64,000 bases of DNA from Agromyces mariniharenae (GCF_008122505.1 NZ_VSSB01000001.1:62001-126000); one strand, 5' to 3'. Positions 18,686 through 29,056 are shown, counted from the first letter of the stretch. The notes: generated from the sequence alone by a model not told the origin. Translations and numbers: made by a program.

Positions 18686-19165
18686 ATGCGGTTCCGAGAG
18701 GTCGACGTCACGAGCGCCGAGGCGCTCGCCCTGCTCGATGCGTACTTCGCCGAACGCGCGGCCGGGTTTCCGGTCGAGCAGGGCGCGTACCGCCCGACGT
18801 ATCCCACGTCGGAGCAGTTCACGCCGCCCGCCGGCGTGTTCCTCGTCGTCGAGGACGACGACGGGGAGGTCATCGGCTGCGGCGGCGTGCGTCGCATCCA
18901 GCGCCGGCCCGAGACGTACGAGGTGCGCTTCGAGGTGAAGCACCTCTGGCTCTCGCCGAACGCGCGCGGCAAGGGCGCCGGGCGGCAGCTGCTCCACGAG
19001 CTCGAGCGTCGCGCCATCGGGTTCGGCGCCCAGGAGCTCGTGCTCGACACGAACGCGAGCCTCGAGGCTGCCGGCGGACTCTACCGCTCGAGCGGCTACG
19101 TCGAGGTCGAGCCCTACAACGCGAACCCGAACGCGACGCACTGGTACGGCAAGCGCGTCGGCTGA
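18686..19165 (+). CDS. GNAT-family N-acetyltransferase
   Basis: 159 residues with the acetyl-CoA motif LWLSPNARGKGAGRQLL and the late strand-helix GGLYRSSGYVEVE. The single domain resembles small-molecule or amino-acid acetyltransferases; the substrate is unknown. It is divergent from dapB with only about 58 bases between. Confidence 0.87.
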   Translation: MRFREVDVTSAEALALLDAYFAERAAGFPVEQGAYRPTYPTSEQFTPPAGVFLVVEDDDGEVIGCGGVRRIQRRPETYEVRFEVKHLWLSPNARGKGAGRQLLHELERRAIGFGAQELVLDTNASLEAAGGLYRSSGYVEVEPYNANPNATHWYGKRVG

Positions 19166-19192
19166 GCCGGCGCGGGCGTGGGCACGCGCGCC

Positions 19193-19795
19193 CTACAGCG
19201 CGTACTGCTCGGGCAGTCCCGTGCGCAGCTCGGGCGGCAGGTGCGCCATGTCGTTGTGCACGAGCAGGCTCCATGGGCGCCCGCTCTTCTGCGTGAGCAC
19301 CGTGAGCCCGCAGTTCGCCTGGTTGATCGAGAGCCAGCGCCAGTCGGGCGCACCGAGCGCCTCGCGCACGAGCCACGCGATGACGAAGTTGTGCGTGATG
19401 AGCAGGTCGTGGCGGTCTTCGCGGTGCGACCGCAGGAACTCCGCCGCGGCATCCGCCATCTGCGCAGTGCCCGCCTCGATCTGCGCCTCGGTGACCGACC
19501 CGAAGAAGCCCTCGTACGCCTTCGGCGTCTCGGGCGCCGGACCCGACGGGATGCAGTCGAACAGCAGCGCCGACGGCTCGGGCTCGAGGGCGGGCATCTT
19601 CGCCGCGATGATCGCCGCGGTCTCGGCGGCCCGCTGCAGCGGCGAGTGCCATGCGTGGTCGAACGGCACGCCGCCGAGGCGTTCGCCCAGCAGCTCCGCC
19701 TGGCGGCGGCCGCGCGGCGAGAGGGGTCCGTCGGGCATGCCGTGCTCCGCATCGAGCTGCTCGCCGTGGCGGACGAGGTAGAGGTGGTGTGGCAC
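19193..19795 (-). CDS. Histidine phosphatase family protein
   Basis: 200 residues from GTG 19795, with the ribosome site AGGAAAGCAGGA just before it. The catalytic LVRHGEQ is at residues 7-13 and the second histidine lies in ITHNFV, as in the phosphoglycerate-mutase-like superfamily. It follows the M16 peptidase gene by 56 bases on the same strand. Substrate unknown. Confidence 0.88.
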   Translation of the reverse strand: MPHHLYLVRHGEQLDAEHGMPDGPLSPRGRRQAELLGERLGGVPFDHAWHSPLQRAAETAAIIAAKMPALEPEPSALLFDCIPSGPAPETPKAYEGFFGSVTEAQIEAGTAQMADAAAEFLRSHREDRHDLLITHNFVIAWLVREALGAPDWRWLSINQANCGLTVLTQKSGRPWSLLVHNDMAHLPPELRTGLPEQYAL

Positions 19796-19851
19796 GGTCC
19801 TGCTTTCCTGTGCTGCGTCGCGGTCGTGGACTGCGTCGGTCGGATCCGGCG

Positions 19852-21237
19852 TCAGGCGACGTCGGTGCCGGCGGCGATCTCGTCGACCGCGCCGTGGAGC
19901 GCCGCCTCGTCGGTCGCGCCCACGGCGACCAGTGAGAACGGCCGGGAGACGAGGTCGGCCGCGAGCGCCTGCACGTCGTCGACGGTGACGAGCGAGATGC
20001 GGCGGAGGGCCTCGTCGAGGTCGGCGAACTCGCCGAGCGTGAGCTCGGCACGCCCGAGCCGGGACATGCGGGTGTCGGAGTCCTCGAGCGCGAGCGCCGA
20101 TGCGCCCGCGAGCTGGCCGGAGGCGCGACGCAGCTCGTCGTCGGTGACGCCGTGCTCGGCGACGCGCTCGAGCTCGGTGCGCATGAGTCCGGCGACGGTG
20201 CCGGCCTTGGACGGGGCGCACCCGGCGTACATGCCGAACAGGCCCGCGTCGGAGTAGGCCGGCGCGAACGAGTAGACCGCGTAGGCGAGCCCGCGCCGCT
20301 CGCGCACCTGCTGGAAGAGCCGCGACGACATCCCCGAGCCGAAGATCGCGTTGAGCACGCTCATGGTGGAGCGGCGCTCGTCGGTCGCGACGATGCCGGG
20401 CACCCCGAGCAGCAGGTTGACCTGCTCGATCGGGCGCTCGACGACCGTGAGCGGGGTGCCGGACGCGAGCATCGCGGGCGACTCGCTGCGTCGGTCGAGG
20501 GGCGCGGCCTCGACGCCGAGGTCCCAGCCGTGCCGGGTGAGCGCCGCCGTGAGGTCGGCGACGAGGGCGTCGTGGTCGACGGCGCCCGCCACCGTGACCA
20601 CCAGGTCCTGCGGCCGGTAGTTGGCGCGGTAGTGCTCCCACACGGCGTTGCGGGTGGCGGCGCGGATGGTCACGGGGTCGCCGCCGATCGGGCGGCCGAG
20701 CGGATGCTCCCCCAGCACGGCCTCGAAGAACTTCTCGTTCGCGACGTCGGCGGGGTCGTCGCCGGCCATCGAGAGCTCCTCGAGGATGACGCCGCGCTCG
20801 TTGTCGAACTCGACCGGGTCGAGCAGCGACGACGTGAACATGTCGGCGAGCACCTCGACGGCCATCGGGAGGTCGCGATCCTGCACCTTGGCGTAGTAGC
20901 AGGTGTACTCCTTGGCCGTGAGCGCGTTGTGCTCGCCCCCGACGGCGTCGAACGAGATCGCGATGTCGAGGGCCGTGCGGCTCGTGGTGCCCTTGAACAG
21001 CAGGTGCTCGAGGAAGTGCGTGGAGCCGTACGTCGCGGGGTGCGCGGCATCCGCGTGCTGCTCGTCGCGCGAGCCCACCGCGACCCAGAAGCCGACGGTG
21101 ACGCTGCGACTGCCGGGCACGTGCTCGGAGAGGACCCGCACGCCAGAGGGGAGCACGCTGCGCCGAACCCGCGCGTCGCCTGCTGCCGTGAACGAGAGTT
21201 CGGCCTGGCCGAGTGGGAGGTCGACGGCGCCGTTCAT
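19852..21237 (-). CDS. M16 family zinc metallopeptidase (PepR-like)
   Basis: 461 residues, two M16 domains. The inverted zinc motif HFLEH is at 74-78, with the distal glutamate in ERGVILEEL near 154. The C-terminal half lacks zinc ligands, as usual. In mycobacteria and streptomycetes the orthologue sits directly downstream of pnp; here about 19 kb of other genes separate them. TAGGCT ends 7 bases before the ATG. Confidence 0.93.
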   Translation of the reverse strand: MNGAVDLPLGQAELSFTAAGDARVRRSVLPSGVRVLSEHVPGSRSVTVGFWVAVGSRDEQHADAAHPATYGSTHFLEHLLFKGTTSRTALDIAISFDAVGGEHNALTAKEYTCYYAKVQDRDLPMAVEVLADMFTSSLLDPVEFDNERGVILEELSMAGDDPADVANEKFFEAVLGEHPLGRPIGGDPVTIRAATRNAVWEHYRANYRPQDLVVTVAGAVDHDALVADLTAALTRHGWDLGVEAAPLDRRSESPAMLASGTPLTVVERPIEQVNLLLGVPGIVATDERRSTMSVLNAIFGSGMSSRLFQQVRERRGLAYAVYSFAPAYSDAGLFGMYAGCAPSKAGTVAGLMRTELERVAEHGVTDDELRRASGQLAGASALALEDSDTRMSRLGRAELTLGEFADLDEALRRISLVTVDDVQALAADLVSRPFSLVAVGATDEAALHGAVDEIAAGTDVA

Positions 21238-21244
21238 CCCGAAC

Positions 21245-21250
21245 AGCCTA
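21245..21250 (-). promoter_or_regulatory. -10 element (TAGGCT) for leaderless M16 peptidase gene
   Basis: Minus-strand hexamer ends 7 bases before ATG 21237. A promoter of its own fits the loss of linkage to pnp. Confidence 0.6.
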
Positions 21251-21300
21251 TGTCACGACGCCCTCGATGGGCAGGGCGGGCCGAGACGTGTCGGCGCGGC

Positions 21301-22395
21301 TCAGGCGGAGGCGCGGTCGAGCTCGACGAGCTCCGATCGGTGCAGCTCCACGGATGCCGCGGCGATGAGCGCCTCGACCTGGTCGGGCCGCGTGGCGCTC
21401 GCCACCGGCGCGACGACGGTGGGCTTCGCGAGGAGCCACGCCAGCGCGATCGACGCGGGCTGCACGCCGTGCGCGAAGGCGATCTCGTCGACGGCGGCCA
21501 GCACGCGGTGGCCGCGGCGGCCGAGGTGCTTCGCGACCCGGTGGCCGCGGGCGTCGTGCCGTACGTCGGCGCGACGACGCACCTGCCCGCCGAGGAAGCC
21601 GTTGGCGAGCGCGAAGTACGGCAGCACCGCGAGGCCCTGCGCGTGCGCGACGAGCTCGGTGGCGCCCTCGAACGGCTTGCGCTCCATCAGGTTGTAGCGC
21701 GTCGTCAGCAGCTCGAATCTCGGCAGTCCGTTCGCAGCCAGCACCCGCGCCTCGATGAGGCGCTCGGGCGAGAAGTCGGCCGCGCCGATCGCGAGCACCT
21801 TGCCGGCCGTGATGAGCGCGTCGACCTCGCCGAGGCTCTCCTCGAGCGGCACCTCGGGGTCGTCGCCGTGGAAGAACAGCACGTCGATCCGATCGGTGCC
21901 GAGTCGCTGGAGCGAGTCGTCGACGGCCGCGCGGATGTCGACCGGCGCGAGCCCGCGGTGGTCGGGGTGGCGACCGACCTTCGTCATGACCCGCATGCGG
22001 TCACGCGTGTTCCGGTCCCGCATCCACGAGCCGAGGATGCACTCGCTGCGACCCGCCGCGTAGCTGTCGGCCGTGTCGACGAGGTCGCCGCCGACGCCGG
22101 CGAATCGGTCGAGCACGTCGAACGCCTCGTTGCGGCCGAGCGTCCACCCGAAGGTGCTGCCGCCGAGCGCGAGCGGATGCGTCGCCATTCCGGTGTCGCC
22201 GAGCGGTCGCCGCACCGGGACCATGATCGGCCCCGACATGGTGTTCGTCTCGACCGTCTCGACGCGAAGCGCCGGCGTCGTCGTCGAGGCGGTGACGCTC
22301 GTCGCGTCGTCGATCGCGGTCGTGATGCCGCCCTCGACGAGCGTCGCCCCCGCGACGCTCGCCGTGTGGGCGCGCTGGATGTGCCGTCGTGCCAC
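21301..22395 (-). CDS. Aldo/keto reductase
   Basis: 364 residues from GTG 22395, which has a strong ribosome site (GAGGAGGA). The AKR barrel begins near residue 62 with LGDTGMATHPLALGG; the catalytic tetrad is visible as DTADSY (Asp, Tyr), VMTKVG (Lys) and VLFFHGDD (His). The 50-residue Thr/Val-rich N-terminus is unusual for the family (about 310-330 residues); the in-frame ATG at 22239 would remove it. Substrate unknown. It lies downstream of the CitE-like gene with a 187-base gap. Confidence 0.85.
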   Translation of the reverse strand: MARRHIQRAHTASVAGATLVEGGITTAIDDATSVTASTTTPALRVETVETNTMSGPIMVPVRRPLGDTGMATHPLALGGSTFGWTLGRNEAFDVLDRFAGVGGDLVDTADSYAAGRSECILGSWMRDRNTRDRMRVMTKVGRHPDHRGLAPVDIRAAVDDSLQRLGTDRIDVLFFHGDDPEVPLEESLGEVDALITAGKVLAIGAADFSPERLIEARVLAANGLPRFELLTTRYNLMERKPFEGATELVAHAQGLAVLPYFALANGFLGGQVRRRADVRHDARGHRVAKHLGRRGHRVLAAVDEIAFAHGVQPASIALAWLLAKPTVVAPVASATRPDQVEALIAAASVELHRSELVELDRASA

Positions 22396-22419
22396 GCGTC
22401 CTCCTCCCCAGGATTGACT

Positions 22420-22437
22420 CCGAGGATACGTCCTCGG
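22420..22437. promoter_or_regulatory. Inverted repeat upstream of the aldo/keto reductase
   Basis: CCGAGGA-TACG-TCCTCGG, a perfect 7-4-7 palindrome 25 bases before GTG 22395. It could be an operator or a short mRNA hairpin. Confidence 0.45.
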
Positions 22438-22582
22438 GGTACTTGTCCCCCGGAAGAACGGGTGAACCGTTACCGAATCGTTTGCGCTTCCGGTACGGCG
22501 TGTCCCCCGAATGCAGGACATGGCGCGTGATATGTGCCCATCTCGGGGGGCGAAGCGCAGGGTGGGAGGTTGAGGAGGAGGT

Positions 22583-23398
22583 TCAGCGGCCGGCGCGGCG
22601 CACGACGGCCTCCGCCTGGCGCAGCAGCGGCGCGTCGACCATCGCGCCGCGGAAGGCGAACACCCCCGGCTCGTGGGCGGCCGCCGCGAGCACGGCTCGC
22701 GCCCACTCCAGCCGCTCGGGATCGGGCCGGAACGCGTCGCGCACGACGGGCACCTGGGACGGGTGGATGCACGCGGTGGCCGAGAAGCCGACCGCCGCGG
22801 CATCCGTCGCCTCGGCCCGCAGGCCGTCGAGGTCGCCGATCTCGAGGTGCACGGTGTCGATCGCCGCGACCTCGTGCGCACCCGCCGCGAGCAGCACCTG
22901 GGACCTGGCGTGCGTCGCGACGTCGCGGTACCGGCCGTCGGCGTGCCGGCTCGAGGACCCGCCGAGCGACGCGACGAGGTCCTCAGCCCCCCACATGAGC
23001 GCGGAGACGTTCGGGAGCGCGGCGACCTCGGCCGCGGCGAGCACGCCGCGCGCGGTCTCGCAGAGCGCGATGACCTCGAAGTCCTCGAGGTCGACGAGGT
23101 CGGCGGTGCCCTCGCACTTCGCGAGCATCACGGTGCGGTACTCCGTGGCGGCGACCGCCGCGAGGTCGTCGGCGAAGTCGGGGCCGCCGGCCGGGTTCAC
23201 GCGCACGATGACGCGCTCGGGGTCGAGGCGGGACTCGACGAGCGCGAGGCGCGCGGCGCGCTTGTCGGCATCGGCGACGGCGTCCTCGAGGTCGAGGATC
23301 ACTGCATCGGCCCGCTCGGCGGCCTTCGCGTACCGGTCGGGGCGATCGGCCGGGCAGAACAGCAGCGCCGGGCCGAAGCGGAACGGCGGGTGCGTCAT
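22583..23398 (-). CDS. citE: CitE-like CoA-ester lyase (HpcH/HpaI aldolase family)
   Basis: 271 residues. Motifs [33 protein letters not shown] and the metal-site MWGAEDL match CitE-like lyases. The nearest functional model is M. tuberculosis Rv2498c, shown to cleave (R)-HMG-CoA-type and citramalyl-CoA substrates in leucine and itaconate breakdown; the same neighbours are found here (MaoC hydratase, acyl-CoA dehydrogenase, carboxylase alpha), which supports that role over citrate lyase. It starts inside the maoC stop (4-base overlap). The stand-alone gene lacks citrate-lyase alpha and gamma partners. Confidence 0.88.
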   Translation of the reverse strand: MTHPPFRFGPALLFCPADRPDRYAKAAERADAVILDLEDAVADADKRAARLALVESRLDPERVIVRVNPAGGPDFADDLAAVAATEYRTVMLAKCEGTADLVDLEDFEVIALCETARGVLAAAEVAALPNVSALMWGAEDLVASLGGSSSRHADGRYRDVATHARSQVLLAAGAHEVAAIDTVHLEIGDLDGLRAEATDAAAVGFSATACIHPSQVPVVRDAFRPDPERLEWARAVLAAAAHEPGVFAFRGAMVDAPLLRQAEAVVRRAGR

Positions 23399-23934
23399 CC
23401 GTCGCTCCCGGATGCCGCGGCCGCGCCGTCGCCGCCGAGCCCCTGCTGCTCGCCCGCCTCGCGCGTCCACACGAGCATCGTGCGCGACGCCGTGGCGACG
23501 ACCACGCCGTCCTGGTTGCGCGCGGTGTGCCCGAGCACGACGATGCCCTCCCCGGGCCGCGAGGACGACAGCCGCTTGGACTCGACGACGCTCTCGCCGT
23601 AGAGGGTGTCGCCCACGAACACCGGGTTCGGGAACGCGACCGCCCCGAACCCGAGGTTGGCGACGAGCGTGCCCTGCGTCAGCTGCGCAACGGACTGGCC
23701 GACGAGCGTCGACAGCGTGAACAGCGAGTTCACGAGGATGCGGCCGAACGGCTGGCGCGCCGACCAGGCCGCGTCGAGGTGCAGCGGCTGCGGGTTCATG
23801 GTGAGCGTGGTGAAGAGCACGTTGTCGGCCTCCGTCACGGTGCGGCCCGGGCGGTGCAGGTAGCGCACGCCCTCCTCGAACTCCTCGAACCAGAGTCCGC
23901 GCTGCACGACCTCGCGCATCGGGGCATCCGTCAT
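23395..23934 (-). CDS. MaoC-family dehydratase (Rv2499c-like)
   Basis: 179-residue single hot-dog domain. The catalytic region reads [16 protein letters not shown] with the conserved His; the usual Asp is replaced by Asn, as in this subgroup. In M. tuberculosis the orthologous position is held by Rv2499c, an itaconyl-CoA-type hydratase acting with the CitE-like lyase. Overlaps citE by 4 bases and follows the dehydrogenase by 33. Confidence 0.87.
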   Translation of the reverse strand: MTDAPMREVVQRGLWFEEFEEGVRYLHRPGRTVTEADNVLFTTLTMNPQPLHLDAAWSARQPFGRILVNSLFTLSTLVGQSVAQLTQGTLVANLGFGAVAFPNPVFVGDTLYGESVVESKRLSSSRPGEGIVVLGHTARNQDGVVVATASRTMLVWTREAGEQQGLGGDGAAAASGSDG

Positions 23935-23967
23935 GACGCTCGTTCCTTCCCGGCGGCCGAGCCGCCC

Positions 23968-25131
23968 CTATCCGGCCAGCCCGAGCTCGCGGGCGATGAC
24001 CATGAGCTGCACCTCGTTCGTGCCCTCGCCGATCTCGAGGATCTTCGAGTCACGGTAGTGCCGGGCCACGGTCGTCTCGTTCATGAAGCCCATGCCGCCG
24101 AAGATCTGGGTCGCATCACGGGCGTTCAGCATGGCGGCGTCGCTCGAGACGAGCTTGGCGATCGCGGCCTCCTTCTTGAACGGGAGGCCGGCATCGGCCC
24201 GGCGGGCGGCGTCGTGCCAGGCGAGGCGGGCGGTGTGCACGCGGGCCTGCATCCCGGCGATGGTGAACGCGATGTACTGGTGGCTCGCGATGGGCACGCC
24301 GAAGACGTTGCGGGTCTTCGCGTAGGCCAGCGCCTCGTCGAGGCATCCCTGGGCCGCGCCCGTCGCGAGCGCGGCGATCGCGATGCGGCCCTCGTCGAGC
24401 GCTTGGAGGAAGTTGGCGAAGCCGCGTCCGCGCTCGCCGAGCAGGTTGGCGGCCGGCACGCGGACGTCGTCGAACGTCAGCGGGTGGGTGTCGGACGCGC
24501 GCCAGCCGGACTTGTCGTAGCCCGGGCCGACCGTGAAGCCGGGCGTACCGTTCGGCACGATGATCGTGGAGAGCTCCTTCGAAGTGGAGCCGTCGGGGCG
24601 CGTGCGCTCGCCGGTGACCGCCGTGACGGTGACGAACGACGTGATCGGCGTGCCCGAGTTGGTGATGAACTGCTTCGACCCGTTGATGACCCACTCGTCG
24701 CCGTCGAGCACGGCCGTGGTGCGGGTGGCGCCGGCGTCGGATCCGGCCTCGGGCTCGGTGAGGCCGAAGCCGGCGAGGGCGCGGCCTGCGACGAGGTCGG
24801 GCAGGAACTGCGCCTTCTGCTCCTCGGTGCCGTGGCGGTAGATCGGCATCGCGCCGAGGCCGACGGCGGCCTCGAGGGTGATCGCGATCGACTGGTCGAC
24901 GCGGGCGAGCGCCTCGATCGCGAGGCACAGCGCCATGTAGTCGCCGCCCTGGCCCCCGACCTCCTCGGGGAACGGCAGGCCGAAGAGCCCGAGCTCGCCC
25001 ATCTGCGCGACGACGTCCATCGACAGTTCGTGCGTTCGGTCGGCCTCGTAGGCCTGCGGCGCGACGACGGTGTCGGCGAACTCGCAGACCATGTCGTACA
25101 GCTGCTGTTCCTCGTCGGTCAGGTCGTGCAT
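23968..25131 (-). CDS. Acyl-CoA dehydrogenase (FadE19/isovaleryl-CoA type)
   Basis: 387 residues, full length for the family. Segments GFGLTEPEAGSDAG, GSKQFITNSG and the C-terminal ILEIGEGTNEVQ (catalytic Glu before Gly-Thr) are clear. In this operon it probably oxidises isovaleryl-CoA and related branched acyl-CoAs, passing electrons to ETF. ATG 25131 has AGGAG four bases upstream; another ATG at 25143 overlaps the carboxylase stop and would add four residues. Confidence 0.92.
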   Translation of the reverse strand: MHDLTDEEQQLYDMVCEFADTVVAPQAYEADRTHELSMDVVAQMGELGLFGLPFPEEVGGQGGDYMALCLAIEALARVDQSIAITLEAAVGLGAMPIYRHGTEEQKAQFLPDLVAGRALAGFGLTEPEAGSDAGATRTTAVLDGDEWVINGSKQFITNSGTPITSFVTVTAVTGERTRPDGSTSKELSTIIVPNGTPGFTVGPGYDKSGWRASDTHPLTFDDVRVPAANLLGERGRGFANFLQALDEGRIAIAALATGAAQGCLDEALAYAKTRNVFGVPIASHQYIAFTIAGMQARVHTARLAWHDAARRADAGLPFKKEAAIAKLVSSDAAMLNARDATQIFGGMGFMNETTVARHYRDSKILEIGEGTNEVQLMVIARELGLAG

Positions 25132-25139
25132 GGTGCTCC

Positions 25140-27209
25140 TCATTCCTGGTCGGATGCGTTCGCGACGGCGCCCTCGTGAGGGCCGTCGATGGACTGGGGT
25201 CCGGATGCCGCGGGGTGCGGCTCGATGCGCGCGACCGCCTGGTCGCGGCTCACGAGGTCGCCCACGGCGACGCTCAGGCGCACGGTGCCGTCGACGGCGG
25301 CGACGACGCGGTGCTCCATCTTCATCGCCTCGATGGCGACGATGGCGTCGCCCTCCTCGACGCGGTCGCCGTCGGCGGCGAACACCGCGGTGACGGTGCC
25401 CGGCATGGGCGAGCGCAGGTCGGGCTCGGCGGCGAGGCCGCCGCGTTCGGTCGCGGCGCGCCGCTGCTCGGCGCGGGCGCGACGATCGATGCGCACGAAG
25501 GCGACCGACTCGCCGTCGCCGTGCACCCAGACCGCTCCGTCGTCGCCGACCCGGACGACCGAGTCGGCCGGGCGTGCGGCCGCACCGTCGGGCTCGGCCA
25601 CGACCGTGCGGACGTCGTGCGGATGATCGCGGGGGGCGAGCAGCACCTCGACGTGGCGGACGGATCCCGGACGCCAGCCCGCGGCCGACTGCCAGGCCGT
25701 CGGTCCTCCGTCGGACGACGTGAGCCGGTCGGCGACGTCGTCGCTCGCGAATCGGAGCGCCGCCGCATCGACGAGCCACGGCGACACGGCGGCGGCGTCG
25801 CCCTCGGGCATCCGATCGATGAGTCCGGTGTCGAGGTCGCCGGCCTGCACGGCGGGATCGGCCAGCAGCCGCCGAAGGAAGGCGATGTTCGTGTCGACGC
25901 CGAGCACGACGGTGTCGACGAGTGCCCGGTCGAGTCGGTCGAGCGCCTCGGCGCGATCGGAGCCGAACGTGATCACCTTGGCGATCATCGGGTCGTAGTG
26001 GGCGGTGATCTCGAGGCCCTCGTCGATGCCGGCGTCGACGCGCACGCCGTCGCCGACCGGGGCACGCCAGGCGAGCACCTCACCGGTGGACGGGAGGAAG
26101 CCGCGGTGCGGCGTCTCCGCGTAGACGCGGGCCTCGATCGCGTGCCCGTGCAGCTCGATGTCCTGCTGCGTGATCGCGAGCGGCTCGCCGGCGGCGATCC
26201 GGAGCTGCTGCTCCACGAGGTCGATGCCGGTGACGAGCTCGGTCACGGGGTGCTCGACCTGGAGTCGCGTGTTCATCTCGATGAAGAAGAACTCGTCGGG
26301 CGCGGCATCCGACACCAGGAACTCGACCGTGCCCGCGCCGAGGTAGTCGACGCTGCGGGCTGCGTCGCACGCCGCCTGTCCGATGCGCGAACGCGTCGCG
26401 GCGTCGAGCAGCGGCGAGGGCGCCTCCTCGATGACCTTCTGGTGACGGCGCTGCAGCGAGCACTCGCGCTCGCCGAGGTGCACGACGGTGCCGTGGGCGT
26501 CGGCGAGCACCTGCACCTCGATGTGGCGCGGGCGCTCGATGAGTCGCTCGATGAGCATCGTGTCGTCGCCGAACGCGGCGAGGGCGATGCGGCGGGCCGC
26601 GGGCAGCGCGGCGGCGAGCTCGTCGGCGTCACGCGCGACCTGCATGCCCTTGCCGCCGCCGCCCGCCGAGGGCTTCACGAGCAGCGGGAAGCCGACCGAC
26701 GCGGACGCGGCGATGAGCGCCTCGTCGTCGAGCGTGGGGTCGGCGATGCCGGGCACGGTCGGCACGCCGGATGCCTCGACGTGCCGCTTCGCGCGGATCT
26801 TGTCGCCCATCACCTCGAGCGCCTCGATGCCGGGACCGACGAACACCAGCCCGGCATCGCGGCACGCCTCGGCGAACCCGGCGTGCTCGGAGAGGAATCC
26901 GTAGCCAGGGTGGATCGCCTCGGCGCCGGTCTCGAGGGCGGCGGCGACGATGCGCTCGGGGTCGAGGTAGCTCTCGGTCGCGGGGGCCGGGCCGATGCGC
27001 ACGGCCTCGTCGGCGAGTCGCACGTGCGGCGCGTCGGCGTCGGCATCGGAGTACACGGCGATCGAGCGGATGCCGAGGCGGCGCAGCGTGCGGATGACCC
27101 GGACGGCGATCTCACCGCGGTTGGCGACCAGCACGCGTTCGAACGGGCGGGGTGCGGAGCTTCGCATCGGTTCCGATGCCCGATCGGGTGGGCTCGTGAG
27201 CGTGACCAT
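25140..27209 (-). CDS. accA1: Acyl-CoA carboxylase alpha subunit, biotin carboxylase plus biotin carrier (methylcrotonyl-CoA type)
   Basis: 689 residues: biotin carboxylase domain (from [15 protein letters not shown] near residue 27, ATP-grasp GGGGKGM), a variable middle, and a C-terminal biotinyl domain with EAMKMEH, whose Lys carries biotin. With the beta subunit encoded at 32.5-34.1 kb it should carboxylate 3-methylcrotonyl-CoA in leucine breakdown, by analogy with AccA1/AccD1 of M. tuberculosis. ATG 27209 has AGAGAGG five bases upstream; other in-frame starts exist at 27257 and 27167. First gene of the unit running to citE, below two TetR-type operators. Confidence 0.93.
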   Translation of the reverse strand: MVTLTSPPDRASEPMRSSAPRPFERVLVANRGEIAVRVIRTLRRLGIRSIAVYSDADADAPHVRLADEAVRIGPAPATESYLDPERIVAAALETGAEAIHPGYGFLSEHAGFAEACRDAGLVFVGPGIEALEVMGDKIRAKRHVEASGVPTVPGIADPTLDDEALIAASASVGFPLLVKPSAGGGGKGMQVARDADELAAALPAARRIALAAFGDDTMLIERLIERPRHIEVQVLADAHGTVVHLGERECSLQRRHQKVIEEAPSPLLDAATRSRIGQAACDAARSVDYLGAGTVEFLVSDAAPDEFFFIEMNTRLQVEHPVTELVTGIDLVEQQLRIAAGEPLAITQQDIELHGHAIEARVYAETPHRGFLPSTGEVLAWRAPVGDGVRVDAGIDEGLEITAHYDPMIAKVITFGSDRAEALDRLDRALVDTVVLGVDTNIAFLRRLLADPAVQAGDLDTGLIDRMPEGDAAAVSPWLVDAAALRFASDDVADRLTSSDGGPTAWQSAAGWRPGSVRHVEVLLAPRDHPHDVRTVVAEPDGAAARPADSVVRVGDDGAVWVHGDGESVAFVRIDRRARAEQRRAATERGGLAAEPDLRSPMPGTVTAVFAADGDRVEEGDAIVAIEAMKMEHRVVAAVDGTVRLSVAVGDLVSRDQAVARIEPHPAASGPQSIDGPHEGAVANASDQE

Positions 27210-27211
27210 CC

Positions 27212-27228
27212 GCGCCTCTCTGCGACGT
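27212..27228 (-). repeat. Leader segment identical to one before etfB
   Basis: The 17 bases ACGTCGCAGAGAGGCGC (minus strand) containing the accA1 ribosome site recur exactly at 30871-30887 ahead of the etfB leader. Together with similar operators further up, this suggests a duplicated promoter-leader cassette. Confidence 0.7.
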
Positions 27229-27240
27229 CGTCCGCGCGCC

Positions 27241-27266
27241 ATCCAGTTAGCGCGCACTAACTGGAT
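27241..27266. promoter_or_regulatory. TetR-type operator 1 upstream of accA1
   Basis: ATCCAGTTAGCGCGCACTAACTGGAT is a 26-bp palindrome with one mismatched pair, core GTTAGCG-CG-CACTAAC. It lies 32 bases before the accA1 start and 5 bases from a second copy. Confidence 0.7.
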
Positions 27267-27271
27267 TCGAT

Positions 27272-27287
27272 GTTAGCGGTCGCTAAC
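27272..27287. promoter_or_regulatory. TetR-type operator 2 upstream of accA1
   Basis: GTTAGCG-GT-CGCTAAC is a perfect 7-2-7 palindrome. Its centre is 26 bases from that of operator 1, so two dimers could sit on the same or nearly the same face. Confidence 0.72.
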
Positions 27288-27301
27288 TGAAATGACAAGA
27301 G

Positions 27302-29056
27302 TCAGCGGCCCACCTTGCCGAACATCCCCGCGATCGGCGCGAGCAGCGAGGGGCGGGCGGCGACCCACGCCGCCGCGATGACCACGAGCGACGCGACGAA
27401 GATCCAGAAGCCGAGCCAGCCGTCGGCGTCTTGCGCCGCGTACATGTGGTTGAGGTTGCGCAGCGCCCCGGTCAGGAGGACGAGGGTGACGTGCACCACG
27501 ATGAAGGCGACGAAGTACAGCATGACCGGGAAGTGCACGGCCCGCGCCCACTCGACGGGATAGACGCGGTTGAGCGTCGTCGCCTGCTTCGGCCACAGCC
27601 CCGACATGCGCACGCCGGTCAGCGCCGCGAGGGGTGCCGCGATGAAGATCGTCACGAAGTAGGCGAGCACCTGGAGGCTGTTGTAGTTCACCCAGCCGTT
27701 CTCGAGCGGCCAGTCCAGCGACAGGTACTGCAGCAGGGCCGAGATCGCGTTCGGCACGATCTCCCAGCTCGTCGGCACGACGCGCATCCACTGCCCGGTC
27801 GCGAACAGCAGCACGACGAAGACGAGGCCGTTCACGAGCCACAGGATGTCGAGCGACTGGTGGAACCACAGGTTCAGGCTGATCCGGCCCTGCCCGCCCT
27901 TCGCCCAGCGCGGCGTCCAGTAGGCCGGGGGTCGCTGCTCGGTGCGGACCAGCAATCCCGAGCGGATGATCAGCACGATGAGGAAGACGTTGAAGAAGTG
28001 CTGCCAGCCGAGCCAGGCCGGCAGGCCCACCGGCGCGCCCTCGGGAAGGGGCGTCTCGCCGGGGTAGGTCGCGAGGAAGTCCTGCATGAGGTCCAGGCCC
28101 ATGAACCACCGCGTGAGCTGCACGACGATGGTCGCGGCGCCGATGATCGCGAGGATGCCGACGACGGATGCCCCGACCCATTGCCTGGGGGTCAGCGGGC
28201 CGTAGCGCTTCGGGGCGGGCTTCGAGGGGGCGGTCGGTGCCGCGGCCGGCGCGGCGGGCGCCGCCGCGGGCTCAGGCGGCGCGGCCGGCTCGGACGGTCG
28301 GGTGGGCGCTGCGGGCGCCGTCGCCACGGATGCCGCGGGCGCCGTGGATGCTGCGGGCGCCGCGGTCACGGGAGTGGGGGCTGCGGGCGCCGGCTCGACG
28401 GCCTCGGCGGGCGGTGCGGATGCGGCCACCGGCACGGCGGGCGCGGGCTCGGCGATCGGTGCGGATGCCGCCGCCGCCGGAGCGCGGGCCGGGGGCGCGG
28501 ACCCGGCCATCGGTGCGACCGCCGACGCCGGCGGCCATGGCTCGCCCCCGGCGACCCTCGGGAGCCCGCGGCGAAGCGCGGTGCCGGTCGCTGCCGTCGC
28601 CGCAGCGGCGGCCGCTGCGAGTTGCGGTGCAGCGGCCGTCGCGGCCGCCGGCGCCGCGGTCGGGACCGCGGCGGGCTCGATCATGGCTGCGGGCTGCGGG
28701 GCGGCCGCGGCATCCGTCACCTCGATCGTCTCAGCACGGGCCGCCTCGCCGGCCTCCGGCCACGGCCGGCCGCCCCGCACGCGAGGAAGTCCGCTTCGAA
28801 GCCGGCGAACCGACGCCGCGGCGACCGGCGCGACGGCGACCGCCTCCTGGGTCGACACGGCCGGAGCAATCGCCACCGCTGCGGCGGGAGCCGCCGGGGT
28901 CGACGCGACCGGCGCCTCCGCAGAGGCAGCCGACACAGCGGCCGCTTCGACCGACGCCGCCCGGGCGCCGCCGGGCGCGTCGCCGGCGGGCGGCCAGGGC
29001 TCACCGCCGCGCTGGCGCGGCAGTCCCCTGCGCAGGCTCCGCACGTTCGCGGCCAC
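27302..29056 (-). CDS. b-type cytochrome membrane protein with LRRGLPRxxGGxPWP repeats, linked to etfBA
   Basis: 584 residues from GTG 29056. The first 285 residues are Ala/Pro-rich and carry three copies of an LRxGLPRxxGGxPWP motif at 8-22, 86-100 and 161-175, about 76 residues apart. The rest is a membrane domain with hydrophobic segments near 295-315, 352-372, 402-420, 462-482, 508-530 and 548-567. Histidines H353, H399, H508 and H522 sit in or at the edges of helices and could ligate two haems, as in cytochrome b561/formate-dehydrogenase-gamma-like proteins. It starts 3 bases after etfA, so it may accept electrons from ETF. The repeat function is unknown to me. Confidence 0.75.
   Translation of the reverse strand: MAANVRSLRRGLPRQRGGEPWPPAGDAPGGARAASVEAAAVSAASAEAPVASTPAAPAAAVAIAPAVSTQEAVAVAPVAAASVRRLRSGLPRVRGGRPWPEAGEAARAETIEVTDAAAAPQPAAMIEPAAVPTAAPAAATAAAPQLAAAAAAATAATGTALRRGLPRVAGGEPWPPASAVAPMAGSAPPARAPAAAASAPIAEPAPAVPVAASAPPAEAVEPAPAAPTPVTAAPAASTAPAASVATAPAAPTRPSEPAAPPEPAAAPAAPAAAPTAPSKPAPKRYGPLTPRQWVGASVVGILAIIGAATIVVQLTRWFMGLDLMQDFLATYPGETPLPEGAPVGLPAWLGWQHFFNVFLIVLIIRSGLLVRTEQRPPAYWTPRWAKGGQGRISLNLWFHQSLDILWLVNGLVFVVLLFATGQWMRVVPTSWEIVPNAISALLQYLSLDWPLENGWVNYNSLQVLAYFVTIFIAAPLAALTGVRMSGLWPKQATTLNRVYPVEWARAVHFPVMLYFVAFIVVHVTLVLLTGALRNLNHMYAAQDADGWLGFWIFVASLVVIAAAWVAARPSLLAPIAGMFGKVGR

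Noticed and set aside
20152..22530. Plus-strand open frame of 792 codons
   Set aside because: Shadow of the M16 peptidase and aldo/keto reductase genes; no domain, and composition typical of a reverse-strand frame.
23395..23398. Citrate lyase operon because of the CitE-like gene
   Set aside because: No alpha (CitF) or acyl-carrier (CitD) subunit genes are present; the neighbours fit branched-chain catabolism instead.
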